Below, one piece after another: positions 11,586 through 22,838 of a DNA stretch of 64,000 nt. Within the stretch, counting starts at the first letter, position 1. Each line of letters begins with the position of its first letter. Below the pieces are notes generated by a model, which was not told the DNA's origin, made no database searches, and worked only from the letters and a program-made list of their open reading frames with translations. Position numbers and translations under genes: made by a program. The DNA comes from Siphlonurus alternatus. Lineage: Eukaryota; Arthropoda; Insecta; Ephemeroptera; Siphlonuridae. Location of the stretch: NCBI GenBank assembly GCA_949825025.1, contig OX463778.1:41369194-41433193 (forward strand), written 5' to 3'.

Positions 11586-11877
11586 CAAGTTGGTAAATTT
11601 TAAAAACGTAATGGGCTATATTTGCAAAGTTTGAAGTTGCAAAAAGGAAGCGTGCTAAAATCGCAGATTTAGGTTGTTAAAAATGGCATTTGCAAAGCAA
11701 AAATGTTAAACTTTTACCAACATTCTTTAAACAAGTTGGTAAATTTTAACAACGTAATGGGCTATATTTGCAAAGTTTGAAGTTGCAAAAAGGAAGCGTG
11801 CTAAAATCGCAGATTTAGGTTGGTAAAAATGGCATTGCAAAGCAAAAATGTTAAACTTTTACCAACACTCTTTAAAA
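11586..11877. repeat. Tandem dimer of a 146-bp unit
   Basis: Two nearly identical units start at 11586 and 11732. Each begins CAAGTTGGTAAATTTTAA and ends with TTTTACCAACA plus CTTTAAA. Each unit is therefore bounded by inverted TTGGTAAA/TTTACCAA motifs and contains GTAATGGGCTATATTTGCAA. Differences are a few substitutions and one small indel, so the duplication is fairly recent. The motif is one base from the GTCGGTAAA cluster at 9881-10118 and at 11929-11975. Confidence 0.8.
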
Positions 11878-11928
11878 ACTATTTTACAATCCTTTGTCTT
11901 CAGTTTTTACAGAATACATTGTAACAAT

Positions 11929-11975
11929 GTCGGTAAAATATTACAAACGTGCTGGTAAATGGCGCATTTACCGAC
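11929..11975. repeat. Inverted pair of GTCGGTAAA motifs
   Basis: GTCGGTAAA at 11929 faces TTTACCGAC at 11967, with a GGTAAATGGCGCATTTACC palindrome inside the right half. It lies about 50 bases from the 146-bp dimer and belongs to the same motif family. Confidence 0.6.
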
Positions 11976-13134
11976 CTTTCCTATTAAAAATTTTTGTCCG
12001 TGCATGGAGAACACCTATATCGTAATATACTAAATTGTACCCGTTATTTCCTATGCAAATTGTCATATTATAGTGTCAAAATAGCTTCATACTTAAAGAC
12101 AATTAAGCCATTGGAGTTATCGTTGAACAAAAGCGTGATGACTTTATCAGCGTTTATTCAAATTTTAATATTGTAGTCAGTAGTGGAACGCCTCAGTCAC
12201 AAAAACATTATTTATTTACGCTGGGAAGCATGACTATAAAAATTAACTAAAAAATCAAAGTGTTCTATAATAATGCGGAGATATTTTAAGTTGATTAACG
12301 CACTTTAATTAATTATTGTCTTACGATAATTGTTTATAATGATCCGAAACGCCACCATCATGATTATTATACAATTCAGATTTATTAATCAACATAATAC
12401 TACTTTTTTCACAATATGGATAAAAAAGAATAGATGACATAATATCAAAACCCCCTCCAAATCTCAATTTAACAAAACAATTATCTCGGACAAAAATTCA
12501 GAAGGCATGCTGCGCTGCGACACATTTTCGATGAATAAGTTGCCTACCCGCAAGGCACTAACAGATTAAAACTCACTATTCCGCCTTTCAAGCTAAGAGT
12601 GAAATAAAAATTTTGTGACCTATTTTTTCAAGAGATCAGTTACATCGTTTTGACAAGTCTTGAAAATTTATTAAAAATTTATTTGTATTATCAGCATTAA
12701 TTTAATCAAGTTTACCCATTTATTATAGTTTAAGGTTTGTGGTATTGGGTTAGGGATACGCCAGCACCATTCACCAACAAGTACATAGCATAATAGGAAG
12801 CCCAATCTCGGATTAAAACCATAATTAAATACGAAAACTTGAGTGTGTTCACTGATTAACTTAATTTCAAGCTGCCAAGGTATAGGTGAGGTGAACTTCT
12901 GAAGTACCACTACATTATTGAAAACATACAGATTTGAGAGGCACAAAAACAGAGAGAGAGAGAAATGAGGTGCAATATGTTTTTTTTTTTTGTGATGCTG
13001 CCTCTACAATTGTTTTTTTCTTCATTTTATATAATTACATATAGTACGTACAGTACGTTCCCTACGGACCGGACCGTCCCTACACAGAGAGCGCAGGCCG
13101 AAATTTAATCTTCACTTGTCATTTATTTTCTTAC

Positions 13135-13350
13135 CTGTCCGCCACCAGCAAGGAGAGCAGCGGAGAGCAGTGCAAGTTTGACTGCCAGGTCGACGCAGTT
13201 GACGATCATGAGCGCCTTTTGCCGCTGTCTATGAGAGTAGCGCTGGTAGGCGAGCTCGAGAGGCCGCGAGCAGAAGCTGTTGGTGAGCGAGGGCAGGTAC
13301 ACCCCCCGCCAAAGCGCACCGCTCTTGAACACGCCCTGAGACACGCACCG
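13135..13350 (-). CDS. Adenylyl cyclase exon: pre-membrane motif and helix 1
   Basis: The exon has 216 bases (72 codons, phase 0 at both ends), from TTTGCTTACAG (AG at 13352-13351) to GGACAG/GTAAGA (GT at 13134-13133). It encodes FKSGALWRGVYLPSLTNSF and the LELAYQRYSHRQRQK stretch that precedes the membrane in ADCY8-type cyclases. Helix 1 follows (ALMIVNCVDLAVKLALLSAA) and then a short LLAGGGQ outer loop. This is the most diagnostic exon for the Ac78C/ADCY8 branch. A second methionine-started frame across the acceptor is an artefact of read-through. Confidence 0.94.
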
Positions 13351-13786
13351 CTGTAAGCAAACAGCTGAGTCAGGAAGTCACTCGCGGACCTAAGAGATCT
13401 CAGCTTATGTCCTTCTTAATTTGGATAACATTTCTTATGACATGGTCTCATTACTGTATAGTGTGTATACAATACATATGCATGTATGTTTTGAAATGCA
13501 TTACTCAAGTCTATAAGAAAAAAAGTTCTGCTTATCAAACAGCTAAAATTTATGACTTTTTACCATTATGTCTTACAAGTGAGGGAAGTGGAGAATGAAA
13601 AATTATTTAAGGAAAAATTAAAAAAAAAAAAATCTTATCTATAAAGAAATGTATTCTTCAAAGATGTATACTTTAGTAATAAGTTACCAGAAAATATATT
13701 GTCTAATGTAGTTTTTTTATTACTTGTATAAGTATATATCTGAATTTTATAATTATTATAGGAATTAGTTTTTGATCTTGTTGACG

Positions 13787-13790
<4 letters not shown>

Positions 13791-13821
<31 letters not shown>
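13791..13821. repeat. (GT)n microsatellite
   Basis: About 15 uninterrupted GT units, in the intron between the exons at 16073 and 13350. Confidence 0.95.
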
Positions 13822-13825
<4 letters not shown>

Positions 13826-13920
13826 GTATATTTTATTGTTAATATATGTATGAATGACGTGATCCATGCTGTATTTATGCCAGCCAGTGATTAAATGAAT
13901 AAATTTAATTAATAATTATT

Positions 13921-14034
13921 GTATACTCGTCAGCTTGGAAAATTCCCACTTGCAGCCTTGTTAATGCTCTGTGTTATCGGGGCATGGTGAATAACAAGGC
14001 CGCAAAGAGAAATTTTCCAAGGCGACGAGTGTAC
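13921..14034. mobile_element. Palindromic MITE, 114 bp (copy 1 of a two-copy family)
   Basis: Arms of about 45 bases are complementary with few mismatches. The left end is GTATACTCGTC and the right end complements to GTACACTCGTC. Both arms carry a CTTGGAAAATT block and GC(A/G)GCCTTGTTA. The inner part holds GGCATGGTGA. The copy at 63691-63828 shares the same order: CTCGTC-like end, GTTCCC block, CTGCA(G/T)CC, GTTAATCACCATG. No reading frame is present, so any movement would need a transposase from elsewhere. Confidence 0.65.
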
Positions 14035-15609
14035 AGTACATACTGAAGTGAATGGATCGTGTCATATTATAATTCTATTTGACCCACAGGCCCTCATATT
14101 TTCTTACTTTATATTTTTAGCATACGAAAAATGTAATAAAATATATAAATGTTTTATATAGAGGTCAGTGTATTATTTTTTTATGTAATCCAATGCTTTG
14201 AATTATCAGTTTATCTGTTATAAACTCTCCTTAATATATTTTTAACATTTTTACTCATCTTACATTGTACGTACCAGATATAATTCATCAAACATCTTGC
14301 GCTGGCATATATTAAATCACAAAATAGTTTTTTTATATTCTTTTTTTACTTATATGTATATATGTTGGATGTTGGCACTTAAAGTTGAATTTGGCCCAAG
14401 ACCGAGAAAAATGTGCAGAACTATAGTTTGGACTTTGGAGCATCGAGGGATGCTTAAACCCGAAATGAATTCAAATTTAAAAGCATGCTTAAAAAATAAT
14501 AAGCAAAATAAAGTTAGATCATAAAATTGTACCAGAGTCTATAATCTTAATTACTTATATTAGGTTATTTTTTTTACATCAAAATTCCAGGTATTCGGAT
14601 ATTTGAAAGTCTATAAATATTACACGTAAGTATGGTAATACATTTTTTTTTTTTTACCTTCACAATTGATATGAAAAATACATTATTATCTATAAAATTG
14701 ACTGATCAAAGTAGATTGTATACTGAATGGTTTATGATGCGTGAATTTCTCTGTTCTTCAGAATGCACTGACACGCACCGTTGCCTTAGTATTTAGTGAT
14801 TACTTAAAATAATAATTTGAATTATAATATATTATCTTACTTATATGCAGTCGAATACACTTGACCTAAATACTCATTACTGAACCACCCGCCATTGTTT
14901 CATTTAAGTAAGGTATTAAGAATTATACAAGTGTTTAAAGAAAAGGCAAACTTGTAAAATTCCATTGAAATACTCGCAATGTTGAAAGCGAGAATTCTGC
15001 GATGTGAGCCTCTCAGCAGGAATTCTACTTCGCTCAAATGAGAAAGATTCGTCTTTTGTCTTACTTTAGCAACTGAAATCTCTGGAGAAATAAGAACATT
15101 TTTATTTGCAATTTCCACCTCTATCTTTGTTGTAATACATCGACAAGACAAGTGACAGAAACAGAATTTAACTTCTTGCACAGTTTGGTAAAATCTTGCA
15201 GTTCAACGTATGTGTACGTGTCGTGGGAAAATCTTGTTAGAAATCAATAATTTTATGTCGAATAAGCATCTATGTGTTTCACCTACCCTGGAAATTGAAT
15301 GTTCTGCATTGCATTTCTTAATCTCCAGCTTTGCTACCTGCATGGATTAGCAGAAACGCCAGGAAAAAAAAATCATTACCTGAAATTTAATTACCACGCA
15401 GAAAACACTTTTCTTATATACGCAAAATTATTAAATTGTATTAAGGTTTTGCAAGAGAGAATTGTATTCTATTGCATGCTCGTTAATTGTCACGAAACTG
15501 CTTTAAATTTTTAATTAATTTAATGACTGGTTGTCATTACTATATAGTTTGGTATGTTTCAATATTTTTTTGGTGAGCGTAGGAATTTTTTTAAAAATAT
15601 TCGCAAATA
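14035..15609 (-). other. Intron sequence without a recognised gene
   Basis: A/T-rich. Near 14383-14410 a GAATTTGGCCCAAGACCGAG segment resembles the arm of the palindrome at 37846-37995 (GAATTCGGGCAAAAGCCGAA) and may be a decayed relative. A 93-codon minus frame at 15181..14900 is not recognised and lacks splice support. Confidence 0.4.
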
Positions 15610-15667
15610 TTTCAAGTGATCAAATAAATGAGTATATTATACTCATTGTTTATCGGATCACTTGAAA
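15610..15667. repeat. Short hairpin
   Basis: TTTCAAGTGATC at the left and its complement at the right enclose a second complementary block (ATGAGTATA / TATACTCAT). The total is about 58 bases, imperfect by small gaps. It is non-coding and intronic. Confidence 0.55.
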
Positions 15668-16072
15668 TTAATACAATTTTGCGTCTCAGCTGTCTATATT
15701 GTTCTAAAAAGTAATAACAAACGTACGATACAACAAATTTAGATTTTATTTTATTGTTATTATTTTTATTTATTTTTATTTTTTTTAGAATAAAAGTGAA
15801 ACATTACTGTAACTTTATTTTAGCAACCATTGATATTGAAATTGTTGATTGTTGAAAATCACAACATTAATAACAAAAGTATTCAGCAGCGTGATTGAGT
15901 GTTTGAAACAATTTAATAACTTTATGTAGCTTGTATACAAAGCTTGTTGTTAACCTAGGAATACAGGCTTCATTTATACAGTATACAATTTACACCACAT
16001 TGTCTTTCTATAGTACCAATGTGGTGGGAATGTACACGTGTTAATAAGGTTATGGCGGTGTGGTTTATATAC

Positions 16073-16292
16073 CTGGTGATGAGAAATGCTGTCATCATCG
16101 AGTGTGATATGGGCATGTGACGGAGAGTGCGGGTGTATGGCCTCCCCGCCACTCCCAGGTGGTGCCTCCATGCGTGCCGCCCCCGTCATGGCGCCTCGCT
16201 GCTGTAACTGGCGTTGGCGCTCGAGGTTGGCGCACACCCGCCCCACGGCTGCCTCCCAGCGCCGCCTGCTCGGGGACGGGCCATGCGGCGGC
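16073..16292 (-). CDS. Adenylyl cyclase exon: N-terminal cytosolic region
   Basis: The exon has 220 bases from an AATGTTTCAG acceptor (AG at 16294-16293) to a CATCACCAG/GTATAT donor (GT at 16072-16071). It starts with one base finishing a codon, then 73 codons ending in phase 0, which fits the exon at 13350. It encodes RRRWEAAVGRVCANLERQRQ and then a low-complexity part with MEAPPGSGGEA and ITLDDDSISHHQ. In-frame methionines occur at GAMTGAARM, but the acceptor and the open frame before them argue for an upstream first exon ending with two leftover bases. Other frames here are longer but are shadows. Confidence 0.82.
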
Positions 16293-17439
16293 CTGAAACA
16301 TTACACGAGGAACCGGTCATAAACCTGACCACAGAACTGGAGTATTGTATATTGGGGAATGTAGGGAAGCGTATAGAAATTTAATTACAAAAAGGAGTCT
16401 ATGTAAAGTATCACATGTATTATATGTTTTTTCTGAATAAACACATTAAAAAAAAATCATTCAGATTGCATGGGATTCAAAAAATTCAACTTGATTCATT
16501 TGAGACTAAAAAATGTGATATTTTAGCTGTTCAAGATCAATAAAATAAAACAGTATAATTGATAAAATGTGAATACAATTTCTATTTAATAATAGAAACA
16601 GCTGTTAAAATTGTATTTGAGAACTAATTAATTAATTAATAATTTTTGTTCAGTGCCTTCTTCTCATTTCATGACATCATTGAAACTGATTGCATTACTA
16701 TGATGACATTAATTTCTCACAAACTACTTTCATAAGAATCTTATTCAGGTCACAATCATTTTTAACTTGTACAATTAATTTCCATGTTTTTTTACAGCAT
16801 TTTTGTGTTCATTAATTAGATTCTACCTCTACAACGACTCGTAGGGAAAATTTCAAAAGAAAACAGTAATGAAAATAGAACAATTACGTTACTAGTACAC
16901 ACAATGTAGCTTAGTGGATTTTTTTTAATTAAAATATTTTGTTACTTTATATTTTTTAAGAGCTTAGGAAGCATTAAATTTTTTTTGGAATATATTTATA
17001 ATTAACTAGAGTGTATTTAATGTGATTTTTTAAAAATCGTTCCGAGACCGCGGGACTATTGAAAACTTTTTCAGACGTCACAAGTTCCACTTTGTTTTAA
17101 AGTTTTGACTAATATTAATTTAGAAGTTGAAAACATTTGAAGATTTATTTCGCAAAAGATTTTTTACAATACGTATAAAATTTATGTACATTTATTTATA
17201 ATATAATTCATAAAAATTAAGAAAATTTTGTAGATTTGTGTTGTTATAATATTTAAATAAATTTTAATTATATGCTAAATTATTTTGAACAATAATATTT
17301 GCAAGTAATATTTCTTTTTGTATTTTTAAAATTCTACTGCTGTGATTAATTTTTTGCATGAAAAAATTTGTTAATGAATTTGTTTGAAATAGTTTTGACA
17401 CTTGAATTATTTCAAAATTTAGGAGAACATGCAATAACT

Positions 17440-17565
17440 CAGTGGCGTAGTCAGGATTTGCCCAAGAGGGGGGGGGGGAATTCCTCAGGCTAAAGATTGA
17501 GTACACTCCACTGGGGGGTTTGGGGCGCTACTTCCCCCAAGAGCCCGCAGGAGCGATTTTTTTTA
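17440..17565 (+). repeat. Repeat fragment beginning CAGTGGCGTAGTCAGG
   Basis: CAGTGGCGTAGTCAGGATTTG is followed by a run of eleven G (17468-17478), then a second GGGGGG and a CCCCC run. CAGTGGCATAGCTATGG at 36014 is a recognisable relative, followed there also by CCCCC blocks and ACCCC near 36145-36175. The motif AGTGGCGTAGCCAGG followed by G runs is common in animal interspersed repeats. I do not assign a class. Confidence 0.45.
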
Positions 17566-18507
17566 AGGTCACGTGACTGTTTTCAGAGTAAAATTATGAA
17601 AAGTTACTATTATAGAAAATAGAAATTATAGAATGTAGATGCAATTTTGTTAAAATTTATATATTTTTCACCCCACTTTTTTTTTTTTTCTCAATACGTG
17701 ACCTAACGTAAATATTTAAGTAAATCATTGTAGCTATTACAGTTTGAAGCAAGTTTTGTTATTCATCTAACCAGTTTTATTATTTTTATTATAGTTTCAT
17801 GATTATACACAGTAATTACAATTTTTTATATAAGAGTATACTGTAATTCGGATATTTTTTTGGAAGAAAATGGAGCTCTAAGTGCTTTCTAAAAAGAGTT
17901 ATTAGTTTATTTTTTTTCTATGGTTTTAGATTATAGTTATTCAGTTATTCTCGACTTATATATGACTTACAGTGCAAAAATGAAATAAAAATTTGTACCT
18001 GTTACGTATTACGTACAGTTCTTTAAAAGAAGAAAAAAAAAGTTATTTCTGGAATCGGTGAATACGTATCATTTAAAGGAATTTAATTTAAAATTTATTT
18101 GATAATTTGAGTTCACATCAATAAGGTATTGGCAACAACAAAACAAATGTTGTTGCTTCTCTTATTTGTTAATTTTTTCTTCATCTTGGAACAATCAAGT
18201 AAATGAAAGTGCAGCACACATGATAGCGTCTTAACGTCTTAATTACAATAGTTATTGTAAAGAATTAGTTAATTCTTTGGTTATAGTACATGCATGCATG
18301 CAGTTTGTAAGGGAAATAAAACATTTAAATCGCACTTTCTGACTAAAATCTGAAACTTACTTAAATAAGTTGTTGATTTGAATAAAAGAAAACAATAAAT
18401 TCCCTAAATTTAATTTTTCTATTTTAAAAATATGAACTTTTTTTTTTAAATTTCTATAATTTTTTCCAGCATATTTGTTCTTATATTCAATCATATATAT
18501 TTTCTCG

Positions 18508-18725
18508 TTTTTTTTTTTTTTTTTTTTTTTACAACGATAAACCCCTAGGAGCTTAAAAAGCATGAGGCGGGGTAAAGAGTAGGGATAATGTTGGGAAAGG
18601 CTGGTTGTCATGGCCTTTTACGCGTCCCAGCATTCGCTGAGGTGGGACTAAAGGAACCGTGCTGGAAAACCTCAGTCAGGCTGACACCCCTAACTTTTAT
18701 CGATGGACCTAAGCCCCATTGTCCA
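18508..18725 (-). mobile_element. Poly(A)-tailed retroelement fragment
   Basis: On the minus strand a GC-richer body of about 190 bases ends in a pure A run (T18508-18530 on the plus strand). The body includes AAGTTAGGGGTGTCAGCCTG and CTCCTAGGGGTTTATCGTTG just before the A run. A single poly(A) end and no reading frame suggest a SINE or a 5'-truncated LINE 3' end. A second tailed fragment in the same orientation, at 57642-57800, differs in sequence. Confidence 0.5.
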
Positions 18726-20309
18726 AAATTTAAATTGAAATTTAAATTTAAAAACTTCTTAAAGACAAAAATTATAAATGCTAATGCAAGAACCTACACA
18801 TAAATTGTAGTTTTTACTTTGATAAACTTTAGCTTTATTTTTCATGCTTACAATTTTTCTATGAAGCTGACGATTTACCAGGGGAATTCTACACATCGGG
18901 TTGAATAAGCTGGAATCAAGATTTCTACAGGGAGCTTCCCATTTCATTTTTATATAAATTCAATTTGTTTTAAGTTACATTCAATCCAAAGTAAAAACTT
19001 GTGCAGTTGTATATTATAAATCTCTACTTAGCAGAGTTTGAAAGTAATATAATATTATCTCTACGATGTTCTTAAATTTAATCGAGTGAAAACTCAACAT
19101 AGTTGGAGTATATGAAAATAATAAAACTGCTTGCATGGTATAGAGTTAAAGAGAGAAAGGATAGATAGGAAGAGAGAAAACAGAAGAGTTGGAAGTGTGT
19201 CACCCCGAGGCACTGTGACAAGCAAGACAGTACTGCCAGCTCTCAGTCTGCTCGCTGTTCACTCGGCTCACAGTAGCAGCCTGTTCGTGTAATTGCAAGT
19301 CCGGGGTGCCATGATCGTACTTTGCTACAATATGTTTGCTCCCAGCAAGGCGGAAAGTAAAGTTTTGAAAACAATGAAGAAGAGATTGTTTTCTATCAAC
19401 TTTGCTTTTCATACCTTTTATCCTTTTATATAAAGCGCCTAAAGTTATTTTTGTAATTAAATAAAATTTCATAAATGAAAATTGTCAACAATTTGTTTTC
19501 AATTAGACTTTCATTCAAATATTTTGATTGTAAAGTTTTCTGAAGTAACAAACATCGTAAAGTATTAATGAATACAAGTTGATTTCAATTAATAATAACA
19601 ATTCTTCTTATATATAATTATATATTGTTTTTAATTATTATTTCAAATAAAATAGTATTTCAACTGTATCCTTTAATTATAAAGAATACAAACAACAACT
19701 AAAAAAAAAATTAAAGTTATAAAAGTAATCTAGCTACGACTCAAAAAATTGAGATGTTAATAATAAAATTACTTTATAATTAGTCAACCAACTATAATGA
19801 CTATAATGAGTAATGATGATACTGTATGATATAATAAAATTTAATATTGTCATTTAAGTTTCAAGATGACTCAAAACTAAAACTAATGCATCAAAATAAT
19901 TACATAAAATAATCACGAGGGAGAGGGAGATGCATGCATTATAACAAGCTTGGTTACCTCTATAAATATCTCTACGCAACCATGACTTGAGATGACTTCG
20001 ATGATCTAAGACTATGTTACACGAATAACTTTAACCTCTCTTTGCTAATACGATTTACAACCAATTTACGTCATGTTTTGGTCCCGTTCATGTCTCAGAG
20101 ACGGTGAAAATTATGAGCAGTGAGTTGAGCTTGTGGCATATACGTATTGTATTGGATGTGCTGCTATTTTTCTTGTTGCATTATTCAAAGGTTAACTAAC
20201 CAAGGGGCAGAAAAGCAAGCAGGACTGTTGAAGAGTGAACAGTAAGGGCTGCAGTAGGCAAGAAGCAACAAGAATATATATGTACTGTACATATACTATA
20301 TATATATAC

Positions 20310-20374
20310 TCTTCTTCCTTCTCCTCTGCCCAATTAGGACTGCTTCTAGTTTCTCTCGCCTCATTTGCCGCCAT
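20310..20374 (-). CDS. Candidate first coding exon of the adenylyl cyclase
   Basis: On the minus strand an ATG at 20374 has a strong start context (TTAACAATGGCGGC). It opens 21 codons (MAANEARETRSSPNWAEEKE...) and two further bases before an AGA/GTATAT donor (GT at 20309-20308). The two leftover bases are exactly what the exon at 16292 needs, and joining gives an acidic stretch ending in a Glu codon followed by PPHGPSPSRRRW. The donor is weak, the frame is also open upstream of the ATG, and no homology supports the peptide. I infer it from phase, strand, position and start context only. Confidence 0.3.
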
Positions 20375-21530
20375 TGTTAATGAGACTCGGCGTGCACACA
20401 AACAAGCAAGCAAGAAAGCAAGCACAATATCCGTCGTGAGCTCCCACAACAATCGACCGCCATCATGGTGACAAGAATCAAGCGACTTTTTTGTTTGCCT
20501 CAACGATAAAATTATTATTTAAAAAAAAATGTTATAATTCTTCAATTTGTTATATGTCTATAAAAACAAATTAAACTACTAACATAAAGGAGTAAAGATA
20601 AACTATAAAGCAAAAAATTTATCAGCAATATACCAGACCAAGTAATGTTATTATAAGTTTTTCTTTGCCTTTTTTTTTTTCCTATTATTTTCTTTTTCTT
20701 CATTTTACGTTTATATTTTTTCTTATTAATAAAAGCACATCATCAATTATATAACATGTCATATAAGATACACACATATACAAACTCATATACAGTTATT
20801 AAAATATATTTTACATGTGAAATAGGTACTTTGATTTCTTCCATTGGAATAAAATTATTTTCAACTTGAGCTCAATACTTCTGTAGATAAAATACGGTTT
20901 CAAGTCATTAGTTCACGCTGTCAAAGTGTGCCTTTAACTAAATTTTCGTCATATCATATTTGAATAACTGACAAGTGAGTTGTTAATGTAACTGTCTATT
21001 ATTCATATCGTAACGCGAGGTATTCAATATTCTAGCTTAATTGGCACAGAAAGCTTTATTTACTCGCCAATTTTGTCACCCGATGTTAGCAATATTAAAT
21101 TGTTCAACATGACATAAATTTGATCCTACTGGATGTAATTTGTATATTTTAATTGTACTTTTTGATAAGAACTATTTTTATTAGAGTATAGAAGGAGGCA
21201 GTTACAAAGCGATAAAGGACTAGATTTAGGACTCGATATTTCCTAATAGACTTTTATTTCCAGAGTTCAATCATTTTGCAATGAACTGTTATACAGTAAA
21301 TACGAGCTTGACATTTTCCATCAATCTTCACAAGAAATTGCAAGGATATGTAAATAACTCAAATGCATGTTTAATTATGTAATATAAATATAATGTATTA
21401 TATGTTACCAAGATTTTAGTTATATAATAATTTTTGTACGTACGTGTGTATTTTAAACAAGAATTTGTATGAACTATTGTATTCTTTATAATCGGATTAC
21501 CTAACCTGTAGTCTGTTTTCTGAATAAATA
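20375..21530. other. Upstream A/T-rich sequence; possible leader of the candidate first exon
   Basis: The minus-strand sequence just upstream (20375-20480) is less A/T-rich and includes GGGAGCTCACGACGG and several CTTG repeats. It could be a 5' untranslated leader. The frame stays open to an ATG at 20503, giving a longer hydrophobic start; I prefer the inner ATG for its context. Beyond that I see nothing coding. Confidence 0.3.
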
Positions 21531-21660
<130 letters not shown>

Positions 21661-21864
21661 GACTAGAAAATTGTGTTTACTTACTCGTAACGAATTAAAG
21701 CCTAAAATCAAGACCTAAAACATCCAGTCTTATCCCTCTATGAATGTCCGTGAACTGATGTCATAATAATTATGTCTAAATAAACGTTTAAACTAAAGTA
21801 ACCTAGAACCTAGCTGTATTTTATGTTAATCGGCTGGTTTTGCTCTGACGATCTCATATCTATA

Positions 21865-21869
<5 letters not shown>

Positions 21870-21941
<72 letters not shown>
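21870..21941. repeat. (AT)n microsatellite
   Basis: About 35 AT units, almost uninterrupted. Confidence 0.95.
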
Positions 21942-21947
<6 letters not shown>

Positions 21948-22235
21948 CTTAAATTATTAGAAGGTAAGTTGAATAATTACACTCACATATTTAAAAGTAA
22001 AGAGAAATTTGACTTATAATGTGTAAAATAATTTTTTGAGATAAGACGATTTGGAAATATGGAAGTACTATTTTAATATAAGTAATGATTAATGTAAAAT
22101 TAAATGTCAATATGTAGATTACCTAGCAAACAATTTATGGCAATGTGATACAAGCTTGCTTATAAAATTATAAACTAAATATGAACCATTCCAATTAGGG
22201 TCGGTTTCTCATTCCGCTTCAATGAGAACGACCTG

Positions 22236-22272
22236 AAGTGGTGAAAATTGTTAGAGAGCCCATTTTCACCAC
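22236..22272. repeat. Short hairpin
   Basis: GTGGTGAAAAT and ATTTTCACCAC are perfect complements with a 14-base loop. The neighbouring CGGTTTCTCATTCCGCTTC is GC-richer. Possibly a remnant of a small DNA element. Confidence 0.5.
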
Positions 22273-22798
22273 ATGGTCTTGTGCAGTATTCAACTCCCTA
22301 TAATTTAAATTATAATATTATATACTATAATATATAGTAACGATGATTTAATGGTGAATTTATAAATTAATTAAAACTCTGTCAATGTTAGCAAAATTTA
22401 TTTTTCTTATAAAATTTATCAAAAGTAGAATTTGAAAAGGAAATAAATTTATAAAGATTGTTTTTAAACCACCATCTCGTGCCGTATACTTAATGAGGTT
22501 ATATCTTGTAACAAAAATTTTTGTTCCTGCCGTAGCTTCTTCTTCGTGCTCACTGTGAATTAATTAAAGCTTCCGGTTTTAGTGTCAGGCAGGTAGGGTG
22601 GGCGCCTCGCGTCATTTTGTATCTCCACTCCTGTGCCACACGCCTACAGTTTGCCTGCATGTGTATAAGACCAACGAGGTCACAGGCTTGCGACAGCTAA
22701 GACCACACGCTTGCACATACTCTGCGAAATAAAGTTGAATACATACAACTTTTTAAATTGTATTCATCATACTTTGATATTAAATAAATTTGCACCGC

Positions 22799-22838
<40 letters not shown>

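Larger units (their letters stand above)
1..16292 (-). other. Adenylyl cyclase gene (Ac78C/ADCY8 type), 3' part cut by the window edge
   Basis: Five exons (16292..16073, 13350..13135, 6981..6834, 6771..6578, 1845..1653) join in frame to 323 residues. They cover the N-terminal cytosolic region, six transmembrane helices and the start of the C1 linker. The enzyme makes cAMP from ATP at the plasma membrane. The two catalytic domains (C1, C2) and the second bundle are not in the window. Assignment to the ADCY8/Ac78C branch rests on GVYLPSLTNSF, the YQRYSHRQRQK stretch before helix 1, MLPLPLRW after helix 4, and DRGQRRAFLETHRS after helix 6. Introns inside the window are 2722, 6153, 62 and 4732 bases. 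The start codon is not settled: see 20310..20374. Confidence 0.9.
16293..20309. other. Upstream sequence of the adenylyl cyclase exon, mostly A/T-rich
   Basis: No conserved coding sequence is recognised. The stretch includes retroelement-like pieces described separately (17440-17560, 18508-18725), T-runs near 17681 and 16921, and a GC-richer patch at 19200-19330 of unknown meaning. If the candidate first exon at 20310..20374 is correct, this is intron 1. Confidence 0.4.
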
